This document shows, in pieces, positions 1 through 5,290 of a DNA stretch of 6,578 bases. The notes below the pieces were generated by a model. It did no database searches. It was not told the origin of the DNA and worked only from the letters and a program-made list of their open reading frames with translations. The stretch's first letter is position 1. Each line of letters begins with the position of its first letter. Location of the stretch: assembly GCA_964576215.1 (NCBI GenBank), contig CAZNVM010000042.1, positions 1-6,578 of the forward strand, given 5' to 3'. The stretch is from JAVBSX01 sp964576215 (lineage in GTDB: Bacteria; Planctomycetota; Planctomycetia; Pirellulales; Thermoguttaceae). The position numbers and the translations under genes were made by a program.

Positions 1-136
1 CCGTCGACAAGTTTACGATTTTTACTGATTTTACCGTCATTTCGCTTCGCTTCATTCCGGCTTTTATTGGGGGAGATGAATAAAAGCCGGAATGGAGCAT
101 CGCGAAATGACGGTCTCGATACAAACTTGTCGACGG
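1..136. repeat. Large three-stem snap-back element A
   Basis: Three sets of perfectly complementary arms are nested here. The outer arms are 1-14 (ccgtcgacaagttt) and 123-136. The middle arms are 33-45 (accgtcatttcgc) and 102-114. The inner arms are 54-68 (attccggcttttatt) and 79-93, which close a 10-base loop. The middle and inner arms share one symmetry centre; the outer pair is offset by 10 bases, so a folded strand would carry an asymmetric internal loop. No ORF is encoded. The element could be a REP/BIME-like or MITE-like intergenic repeat, or a transcription-ending structure for a gene to the left. The arms are seen directly; the class is inference. Confidence 0.85.
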
Positions 137-153
137 ACTGAACGATGGTCAGG

Positions 154-285
154 TCGATAACAAATTCGCCGATAAAATGGCAGCCGGGAGCGCAACGGAG
201 TGAAGCAACCGGACCGAATCGCGGGGAAATCCGGTCACTGCGCTCCGTTTCCGGCTGCCATTACTATTGGTGAATTTGTTATCGA
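154..285. repeat. Large snap-back element B, similar in layout to element A
   Basis: The outer arms are 154-167 (tcgataacaaattc) and 272-285, perfect over 14 bases. The next arms are 176-187 (aatggcagccgg) and 251-262, perfect over 12 bases. Inside these, several short complementary segments can pair, such as 188-194 with 239-245, or 199-203 with 235-239, and 208-213 with 230-235. It begins 18 bases after element A and has the same design: an AT-rich outer arm and an inner arm containing gccgg. I read it as a diverged relative of element A, with no coding content. Confidence 0.8.
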
Positions 286-377
286 TCTGAGTCCGTCGGC
301 AGGTTCCCGAAAACAGAGACGCAATCGTAAGCGATTCAACGAGCCGCGAACGTGAGAGAGGAAGAGCACACGAAAAC

Positions 378-413
378 CCGCAAGTTTCGGCGGAATACCG
401 CCTACACTTGCGG
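378..413 (-). terminator. Hairpin downstream of the FAD oxidoreductase gene, probable terminator
   Basis: Bases 378-385 (ccgcaagt) pair with 406-413, and 389-393 (ggcgg) pair with 398-402 around the loop aata. Base 387 also pairs with 404, and there are two mismatches, giving a stem of about 16 positions. Read on the minus strand the stem is followed by GTTTTCG, a short T run typical of an imperfect intrinsic terminator. It lies 37 bases past the oxidoreductase stop codon, where a terminator is expected. Confidence 0.6.
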
Positions 414-444
414 CTCTTGGTGCGGCTCTTTGTGTGGCTCTGAT
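409..444. repeat. Three-copy 12-base tandem repeat
   Basis: Three consecutive 12-base units occupy 409-420 (tgcggctcttgg), 421-432 (tgcggctctttg) and 433-444 (tgtggctctgat). The first two differ at one position and the third is more diverged. The first unit overlaps the right arm of the hairpin at 378-413. The array ends 6 bases before the oxidoreductase stop codon on the minus strand, so it sits in the 3' untranslated region of that gene. Confidence 0.75.
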
Positions 445-450
445 TGTGAT

Positions 451-2166
451 CTATTCCGGCCAATCGGTTTCGATGCCTTGCGTGCGGAGGAAATCCTGAT
501 ACTCCGCTAAAAGATCGCTTTTCTCCCGCACGGCTCGTGGAATCGTTTGCTTTTGCAAGACGAAATGAACGAGCGAACCGACCGCTTCGCCGATTCCCCA
601 TTCGGTCGGATGCAAACGGAAATTTCCGTTCGTTACGTGCGTCGTTCCGATATTCTTGTTCGCCGGGAGCAGATTTACCATCCGTTTCGGCAACAGTGCT
701 CCGAGCGGAATCTGATACCGCAGCGACGGAAAATCGATGTAATTGTCGCCGCCGGTGCTCGGATGCAGGTCAATTTGGTAATATCCCAGCCCGACGCTGT
801 CGTGAAAAGGGGCCGCAAGCGTCGCCGGCTTTCCCAGGATTTTTTCCCGCTGCTCTTTGCCGACATGCTCTTCCAAAACGGTAAAGACCGCTTCGATCCG
901 CCGCGATTCCCGAATGTACGGATATTTGGCCAACCCGTCGGTCGTTCCCAGCATGTCGCCGCGAAGCCGCAAGCCGGGCCAACCGTTTTTGCCGTCCGGT
1001 CGCGGAATCTCGGTCTGAAGCCAATAGAAGAGCGACAAGCTCAACTGCTTGGCCTGTGCAAGATGTTTCTGAAATTCCTCGTCGCTTCCGTCGAGATTGC
1101 CGAGCAAATAATCGTTTTGCGGCCAATTGACGACCGTTGCGTCGCCAACGTAGGTTCCCGGCAAAAAATTGTTCTTGTTGACAATCCGCCGGTAATTCCA
1201 CATGTTCGGCCCCTCCGTTTTCCCGCCGTCCGGATGAAACCCAAGCGTCAGCGTTTGGAGCGTTGACGGAACATTGTACGTCATGCTCAAAAGTTTTCCC
1301 GGATACGGTGGTGTCATTTCCGGTACGAAATTCCGCCAAAACCCGTACTGGGCCGGCTTTTCGATCAGGTGTTCCCCTTTGGGATCGTAATCCATGATGA
1401 AACAGACGGTGAACGCCTGTTGATTGTTCGGATCGGCTTTCTTTGCGGCGTGCAATTCGCCGGTTTCCTCGAACGATTCGGCCCCGGTTCGGAATTCCGT
1501 TCCGGAAATCGGAAGCAGATCGCCCAGTTCCGTTGCGTCGACGAAATACGGGGCGGAGAGAACCAGTTCGTTCCCTTCACGAAGATTTCGGACGGCGACG
1601 GATTTGATCCGGTCCCCCTCCACATCGGCTCCGAACGCCTTGTGTTCGAGGAGCAACGTCAATTTTCCCATGCTCAGATACGGATTGAACATCTGGTAAA
1701 GCACGGCAAGTGTAACCCGGGGTTCGTGACAAATGCGTGAGACATTCCCGTCGCCGGGGTTCAAATGGGGGCGGTTTTTCGCGTCGTCGGTGAGCGGGTA
1801 ATGGTTCTTGTAGTAGTTTCGAATTGCCGTCCGGAATTCCCGGTAGGAACGGGGCGAACCGTGCGTTTCGATCCATGGGTGTTCGTCCGGCGGAACGCCT
1901 TGCGACGTGATCTGTCCGCCGATCCAGTCGGTTTCCTCCGTCCAAACGACACGAAGCCCGTTTCGCAAGGCGGCCAAGGCGGTTGCGCATCCTCCCAAAC
2001 CGCCGCCGAGAACGACCAGGTCGGCGGCCAGTTCTTTCGTCGGACGGGATCGTGAAAAATCTTTTGCCTGCGGACTTTCAGCCGCCTCCGTGTGAAGTTG
2101 CAGGGAAGAGGAACCCAAAAGCAAACCGGCAGTCGCCGTCGTTTGAAGGAATTGTCGTCTTTTCAT
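451..2166 (-). CDS. Tat-exported FAD-dependent oxidoreductase (FAD_oxidored-type)
   Basis: A 571-residue flavoprotein. I chose the ATG at 2166 rather than an upstream TTG because it places a twin-arginine signal at the very start: MKRRQFLQTT followed by the hydrophobic stretch ATAGLLLG (residues 11-18). No clear ribosome binding site precedes it. After the signal comes an N-terminal dinucleotide-binding fold with VVLGGGLGG (51-59) and an acidic E77/E78 at the end of the second strand. FVDATELGDLLP (208-219) matches the FAD_oxidored (PF12831) pattern, as do YIRESRRIEAVF (417-428) and the C-terminal block HVTNGNFRLHPTEWGIGEA (510-528) with its conserved His, Arg and Glu. Members are abundant in planctomycetes; substrates are mostly unknown, and carbohydrate- or glycan-related roles are often suspected from context. 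The protein should act outside the cytoplasm after folding with FAD. It lies 108 bases after the exporter gene, so co-transcription is possible but unproven. Family assignment is firm; the reaction is unknown. Confidence 0.9.
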   Translation of the reverse strand: MKRRQFLQTTATAGLLLGSSSLQLHTEAAESPQAKDFSRSRPTKELAADLVVLGGGLGGCATALAALRNGLRVVWTEETDWIGGQITSQGVPPDEHPWIETHGSPRSYREFRTAIRNYYKNHYPLTDDAKNRPHLNPGDGNVSRICHEPRVTLAVLYQMFNPYLSMGKLTLLLEHKAFGADVEGDRIKSVAVRNLREGNELVLSAPYFVDATELGDLLPISGTEFRTGAESFEETGELHAAKKADPNNQQAFTVCFIMDYDPKGEHLIEKPAQYGFWRNFVPEMTPPYPGKLLSMTYNVPSTLQTLTLGFHPDGGKTEGPNMWNYRRIVNKNNFLPGTYVGDATVVNWPQNDYLLGNLDGSDEEFQKHLAQAKQLSLSLFYWLQTEIPRPDGKNGWPGLRLRGDMLGTTDGLAKYPYIRESRRIEAVFTVLEEHVGKEQREKILGKPATLAAPFHDSVGLGYYQIDLHPSTGGDNYIDFPSLRYQIPLGALLPKRMVNLLPANKNIGTTHVTNGNFRLHPTEWGIGEAVGSLVHFVLQKQTIPRAVREKSDLLAEYQDFLRTQGIETDWPE

Positions 2167-2274
2167 GGTGTCGCAGCGTTGGAAAAATGAAGAACGAACA
2201 AGCAACAATCAATCGTTTTTACACGAAAGGAGCACCGAAAGCAAGGCCGACTGTCCGTAAAATCATCGGTTCGG

Positions 2275-3021
2275 CTAAAAACGGAGTACCATGCAGATCG
2301 GTGGTATCACGTTAAGCAAAAGTACAAGTTTTGCGAAGTATTTTTCGGGGATCAACGCATAAACCCGCTTGCCGAGTACCGCTCCGACGACAATTGCGGG
2401 AATCAACTGCAAGTCGAACCAAAGCGTTTCGAGCGTAATCATCTTCAGGTCGGGAAAAATAAGACCGCACATAAACGGAACCTTTGACCAATTCATGCAG
2501 AAGAAGAACCAGGCCCAGGTTCCCATGAATTTGTCTTTGGACAGGTTTTGAGCGGCCATGTAAATGCTCATCACCGGCCCGGCGGCGTTGCCGACCAGAG
2601 TGGTGAACCCGGTCGCTCCTCCCATGAACCAGGCAAAAGCGGGATGGTGCGGTACGGAATTCCATTGCATCCGCTTGCGCAGAAACTCCAGGGCGAGAAG
2701 CAAAAGGATCATGCTCCCCAAAAGAGTGGGAAACTGTGTGTTCGATATCCGCACCAAAACGAATGAGCCAAGAATCAAACCGAGCAGCACCGGCGGGAAA
2801 AGCTGCCGAAGTTTGTTCCACTGAATATTTTTGTTGTGATAAAAAACGGCGAAACAATCGGCGAGAATCAACAACGGCAAAACCGCCCCGGTCGAGTTCT
2901 TTTCCATGCCGGGAAACGCATAGACCATGAGAACGACGCTCGCCAACCCCACACCGGGAACGCCGGTCTTGGAAAGCCCAATCAGAAATGCTGCAAAAGA
3001 ACCGATGAAAAAGGGTGACAT
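2275..3021 (-). CDS. TauE/SafE-family membrane transporter (putative sulfite/sulfur-oxyanion exporter)
   Basis: A 248-residue integral membrane protein with about seven to eight hydrophobic segments. The two half-repeats expected of TauE/SafE (PF01925) are recognisable: the first carries GLSKTGVPGVG (15-25), and the second carries GGATGFTTLVGNAAGP (134-149) followed by SIY. A NWSKVPF block (177-183) also matches the family. Length is normal for the family. I chose the ATG at 3021; a TTG at 3036 would add five residues (MSPFE), but neither has a strong ribosome binding site. The family includes proteins linked to export of sulfite, sulfoacetate or related anions, and some members act on other substrates. 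It starts 55 bases after the sat stop codon, so an operon with sulfate adenylyltransferase is likely and supports a sulfur-anion role. Substrate and direction are inferred. Confidence 0.88.
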   Translation of the reverse strand: MSPFFIGSFAAFLIGLSKTGVPGVGLASVVLMVYAFPGMEKNSTGAVLPLLILADCFAVFYHNKNIQWNKLRQLFPPVLLGLILGSFVLVRISNTQFPTLLGSMILLLLALEFLRKRMQWNSVPHHPAFAWFMGGATGFTTLVGNAAGPVMSIYMAAQNLSKDKFMGTWAWFFFCMNWSKVPFMCGLIFPDLKMITLETLWFDLQLIPAIVVGAVLGKRVYALIPEKYFAKLVLLLNVIPPICMVLRF

Positions 3022-3044
3022 TTCGAAAGGGCTCAACAGATGAA

Positions 3045-3063
3045 CGCCGCAGCAGGTGCGGCG
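3045..3063 (-). other. GC-rich hairpin between sat and the exporter gene
   Basis: The 7-base arms cgccgca (3045-3051) and tgcggcg (3057-3063) are perfectly complementary around a 5-base loop. On the minus strand the stem is followed by TTCATCTG, not by a T run, so it is unlikely to be a complete intrinsic terminator. It sits 13 bases after the sat stop and 23 bases before the exporter start. It might stabilise the upstream message end, attenuate read-through, or be a processing site. Confidence 0.5.
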
Positions 3064-3076
3064 GATACGACAGTTT

Positions 3077-4333
3077 CTACGATTTCATCGCCTCGGCCAG
3101 AATCCGGGACGTGCTCGGACGCATGATTCGCGGATCGACCTCTTTTCCTTCCAGAAGCGTTTTGCGAACGTCTTTTCCGGAGATGAACACCGGTTTTTCG
3201 TCGGCGTGGTTTTCCATGAGATCGACGCGACCGACCGATTCGTAATACGCTGCGAAACCGACGTTGAGCGGCTTGAGTTTCAAATCCCCTTTGAGGTTGT
3301 TGAAAATTTCCTGGGCGTCGAAATCGCCCCAAATTGCGCTGCCGTCGTGGTAGGGGGCGTCGGCGTGTTTTCGTCCGATAATCAAGTCGGTATAGCCGAA
3401 ATTCTGCCGGTAAATCGCGTGCATCACTGCTTCTTTCGGACCGCCGTAGAACATTTTAATGTCCAAACCGAGCAGAATCACACGGTCCGGCGGCTCTTGT
3501 CCGAGTTTTTTCCAAAGTTGTGCGTCGCTGTCCCCTTCGCCGATTGCCCGTTCGGAAATCAGTTTCTCGTAGGTCTGCATCCGAATCACGGCGTTGACGT
3601 CGTCCCCTTTCGTTTCGCCCAAAAGCGGATTCAAACACGCTCCGGCGTTCAACCCCTGCCGCAAAAGCACCTCCAGCCCGTAAACCAAAGCGTATTCGTG
3701 TGCCCGGTGCAGCGGATTGCGGGTCTGGAACGCAACGACCCGTTCCCAGCCGGTTGCGGCCAGCTTTTTCCGCACCTCCGTCGGCGAAAGAACGTATTGC
3801 CCGAACGCCGGGTTTTTCGGTTGCGGCCGAACCCAAATCGAACCGCCGAGCAGGTGCGTTTTGTCGGCGTCCTGGACGAGCACCATATCGGCTCCCGGAT
3901 GATCGGTCCGCTCGGTCAGGTAAACGCTTTTCAAATAGCGAGGTTTGTCCCAGGGGAAAACGTCGTCGATTTCCAGAGCCGCGACGATTTCTCCGGCGGA
4001 GTTGACGAGCGCAACTTCCTGACCGACGGAAAGTTTTTTCGCAAGCTCTTCGGTAATCGGCAACGACAGCGGAATCGTCCAAGCGTAAAGTTTACCGCCG
4101 GATTCGATCACGGATTCGTCGAGAACGCGGTTAAAAATCTTCGAGTTCATCGGCCCGGTCAAGGGACTTAGGCCGCCGTCGCCGAAGCGGTACACGGTCG
4201 AAAGGTCCGCGTCGCTCACGGGAACTTTGACGAGCGATTCGGCTTTTTTACGGAAAGCGTTGATTTCTTCCGACGCAACGGTTCGGTTGACGGGTTCGGT
4301 TAATCCGCCGTGCGGGACAATCAAATCAGACAT
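3077..4333 (-). CDS. sat: Sulfate adenylyltransferase (ATP sulfurylase, Sat type)
   Basis: A 418-residue Sat, full length for the single-polypeptide bacterial enzyme and without a fused APS kinase domain. It makes adenosine 5'-phosphosulfate and pyrophosphate from ATP and sulfate, in the cytoplasm; the reaction is reversible. The N-terminal PUA-like domain precedes the nucleotidyltransferase domain. Catalytic motifs are clear: QTRNPLHRAHE (203-213) with its HxxH-type pair of histidines; NPLLGETKGDDV (235-246); MFYGGPKEAVMHAIYRQNFG (294-313); GRKHAD (320-325); and FISGKDVR (383-390), followed by the arginine-proline at 405-406. GRKHADAP differs from the textbook GRDHAG at the third residue and after the alanine, but keeps the Arg, His and Ala. 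The start ATG at 4333 is supported by an AGGAG ribosome binding site 8 bases upstream. The exporter gene follows 55 bases downstream. No APS reductase or kinase gene is visible, so assimilatory versus dissimilatory use cannot be decided here. Confidence 0.96.
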   Translation of the reverse strand: MSDLIVPHGGLTEPVNRTVASEEINAFRKKAESLVKVPVSDADLSTVYRFGDGGLSPLTGPMNSKIFNRVLDESVIESGGKLYAWTIPLSLPITEELAKKLSVGQEVALVNSAGEIVAALEIDDVFPWDKPRYLKSVYLTERTDHPGADMVLVQDADKTHLLGGSIWVRPQPKNPAFGQYVLSPTEVRKKLAATGWERVVAFQTRNPLHRAHEYALVYGLEVLLRQGLNAGACLNPLLGETKGDDVNAVIRMQTYEKLISERAIGEGDSDAQLWKKLGQEPPDRVILLGLDIKMFYGGPKEAVMHAIYRQNFGYTDLIIGRKHADAPYHDGSAIWGDFDAQEIFNNLKGDLKLKPLNVGFAAYYESVGRVDLMENHADEKPVFISGKDVRKTLLEGKEVDPRIMRPSTSRILAEAMKS

Positions 4334-4341
4334 ACGGGAAA

Positions 4342-4346
4342 CTCCT
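4342..4346 (-). promoter_or_regulatory. Ribosome binding site of sat
   Basis: On the minus strand this reads AGGAG, 8 bases before the ATG at 4333. It is the best Shine-Dalgarno match in the window and fixes the sat start. Confidence 0.8.
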
Positions 4347-4390
4347 GGTAAGTAATGAGGGATCGGGACAGAAAAAGAGAATCAAAGAAA

Positions 4391-4396
4391 ATTATA
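4391..4396 (-). promoter_or_regulatory. Possible -10 box of the sat promoter
   Basis: The minus strand reads a perfect TATAAT here, 58 bases upstream of the sat ATG, in an AT-rich stretch. A convincing TTGACA-like -35 box at 17-18 bases spacing is missing; a TTGAAT occurs but only 11 bases away. This makes it a likely promoter by position and hexamer, with an unusual or activator-dependent -35 region, or else a chance match. Confidence 0.45.
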
Positions 4397-4492
4397 CCCG
4401 AATTTTTATTCAAAGACAGAGAGGTGCAGGAAGGATTTGTGCGTGGATGTAAATAGACTATTCAACGCCAGTCAGGTGTCATTTTTCGCTAA

Positions 4493-4519
4493 CCCAATCA
4501 GAGTCTCGCCCAATCAGAG
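4493..4519. repeat. Direct repeat of cccaatcagag
   Basis: The 11-base sequence cccaatcagag occurs at 4493-4503 and again at 4509-4519, a 16-base period. The second copy forms the outer tip of the large inverted repeat at 4511-4589, so the first copy could also pair with its right arm as an alternative fold. Confidence 0.7.
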
Positions 4520-4589
4520 CCGCGCACGCAGTAAGCGGTAACCCCGGTGGTAACGTGAAAACCGCTTACTCCGTGCGCGGCTCTGATTG
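4511..4589. repeat. Near-perfect 29-base inverted repeat downstream of the lipoprotein gene
   Basis: Arms 4511-4539 and 4561-4589 are complementary at 28 of 29 positions; the one mismatch is C4529 against C4571. The outer sequence is caatcagagccgcgcac and the inner end is gtaagcggt. The 21-base loop contains a ggtaac repeated from the arm edge. It starts 38 bases past the lipoprotein stop and ends 178 bases before the sat start. No T run follows on either strand, so it may be a terminator without a U tract, a 3'-end stabiliser, or a dispersed palindromic repeat. The arms are seen directly; the role is inference. Confidence 0.85.
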
Positions 4590-4627
4590 TTTGTGGTTCG
4601 TTGACTTTTGTTTACGGTTTGAGTTAA

Positions 4628-5143
4628 TCATTTGATGACTTCTTTGATCGCCTCGCCGACATCGAAGGTCGCTTCGTTTTTCCCTTTGGCAATGGTGATC
4701 GTGTGCGGCGTCTGTTTGGCATCGTCGAACTCCGGCTTGACGAAGTTGTACTTTACACGTTTTTCTGTCGAAACCTTGTCGGCGTGAGCGGCCCTCTCCG
4801 CAGGCGTGGCATCTTTTGCAAGTTCCGGAATTTGCGAAGGCGACATGTCCGTTTTCGAGACAAGAACTTTAAACGTCCCTGCCGGTGCACCGGCAAAGCC
4901 GGTATGGGTCGAGATTCTTGCAACCCCTTTCGCATCCGTTCTTCCGTTGACCGTCCAGTCGGAACGACCGCCTTCAAGAACCAAACGTACGGCGGCCCCT
5001 TCAAGAGGTTGTCCTCCCTGGATGATCGTGATGGTGCATGAGAAAAGTTCCGGCAGCCCGTCAGGCCTCGGTTTAGGGCATCCGGTAAGAACGCACATCA
5101 CGAGTGCTAAAGAGAAAAATACCCCGATTCGCTTGTTTTGCAT
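4628..5143 (-). CDS. Small lipoprotein with transthyretin/carboxypeptidase-regulatory-like domain
   Basis: A 171-residue putative lipoprotein. The ATG at 5143 is chosen because it begins a classical signal, MQNKRIGVFFSLALVMCVLTGC, with lipobox LTGC at 19-22 and acylation at Cys22. An AAAGGA ribosome binding site lies 6 bases upstream. An upstream in-frame start near 5236 would bury this signal and cross a terminator-like hairpin, so I reject it. The mature part has a beta-sandwich pattern: GGQPLEGAAVRLVLEGG (43-59), GRTDAKGVARI (67-77), GAPAGTFKVLVSKTD (85-99). It ends with the conserved tail VKYNFVKPEFDDAK (130-143) and a repeat-like IAKGKNEATFDV strand (151-162). Similar proteins are commonly encoded next to DUF1559 genes in planctomycetes, as here; their function is unknown. 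An envelope-associated binding or structural role is inference. Confidence 0.85.
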   Translation of the reverse strand: MQNKRIGVFFSLALVMCVLTGCPKPRPDGLPELFSCTITIIQGGQPLEGAAVRLVLEGGRSDWTVNGRTDAKGVARISTHTGFAGAPAGTFKVLVSKTDMSPSQIPELAKDATPAERAAHADKVSTEKRVKYNFVKPEFDDAKQTPHTITIAKGKNEATFDVGEAIKEVIK

Positions 5144-5149
5144 AGTTGT

Positions 5150-5155
5150 TCCTTT
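5150..5155 (-). promoter_or_regulatory. Ribosome binding site of the lipoprotein gene
   Basis: The minus strand reads AAAGGA, 6 bases before the ATG at 5143. It supports that start over the in-frame start near 5236. Confidence 0.65.
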
Positions 5156-5167
5156 CGATTGAATTTG

Positions 5168-5197
5168 AAAAGAGCCGGACGCTGACACATCCGGCTC
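5168..5197 (-). terminator. Intrinsic terminator-like hairpin between the DUF1559 and lipoprotein genes
   Basis: Arms 5172-5179 (gagccgga) and 5190-5197 (tccggctc) are perfect over 8 GC-rich bases with a 10-base loop. On the minus strand the stem is followed directly by TTTT (5168-5171) and C. This fits an intrinsic terminator for the DUF1559 gene, 93 bases past its stop. It lies only 28 bases before the lipoprotein ATG, so partial read-through could set the ratio of the two products; no separate promoter for the lipoprotein gene is obvious in the remaining space. Confidence 0.7.
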
Positions 5198-5228
5198 GCT
5201 CTGGTGATTGACATCATTTTTCTTCGCC

Positions 5229-5277
5229 GTCCCCATTGGGACATCAAACCAAGTATTACCCGTCGCTACGCTCCGGG
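5229..5277. repeat. Short palindrome and GC-rich motif downstream of DUF1559
   Basis: Bases 5229-5242 (gtccccattgggac) can form a 5-base stem around a 4-base loop. Bases 5259-5277 (cccgtcgctacgctccggg) have cccg/cggg ends and a pattern, cgct-n-cgctc followed by ccgg, that also occurs inside snap-back elements A and B. The similarity suggests a dispersed intergenic repeat, but it is short and degenerate. Confidence 0.4.
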
Positions 5278-5290
5278 CTGTTATTCTTGA

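Larger units (their letters stand above)
1..450. other. Repeat-rich intergenic region without a credible gene
   Basis: This stretch follows the stop codon of the FAD oxidoreductase gene. Open frames crossing it show no recognisable domain or signal peptide, and their sequence is dictated by inverted repeats, so I call no gene. It holds two large snap-back elements (1-136 and 154-285), a terminator-like hairpin (378-413) and a three-copy 12-base tandem repeat (409-444). Bases 286-377 contain only a minor hairpin (aatcg-taag-cgatt near 323-336) and nothing else I can name. No tRNA cloverleaf was seen. Confidence 0.7.

Noticed and set aside
1..290. CRISPR array or insertion sequence ends
   Set aside because: The repeats are inverted and nested rather than regularly spaced direct repeats, and no transposase or cas gene is present within them.
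149..601. Minus-strand open frame of 150 codons covering snap-back element B
   Set aside because: It crosses the oxidoreductase 3' end in another frame, is built on inverted and tandem repeats and is rich in Arg and Ser without any motif.
547..1266. Plus-strand open frame of 239 codons
   Set aside because: It lies antisense to the FAD oxidoreductase and shows no domain, signal or family motif.
2167..2208. Upstream TTG start for the FAD oxidoreductase
   Set aside because: It would add 14 residues ahead of the twin-arginine motif, which normally sits at the extreme N-terminus.
3056..4171. Long plus-strand open frame of 371 codons
   Set aside because: It is fully antisense to sat, whose catalytic motifs are unmistakable; the translation shows no recognisable domain and reflects codon bias of the opposite strand.
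5144..5236. N-terminal extension of the lipoprotein from an upstream start
   Set aside because: It would place about 31 polar residues before a clear lipoprotein signal and would cross the terminator-like hairpin; the ATG at 5143 has its own ribosome binding site.
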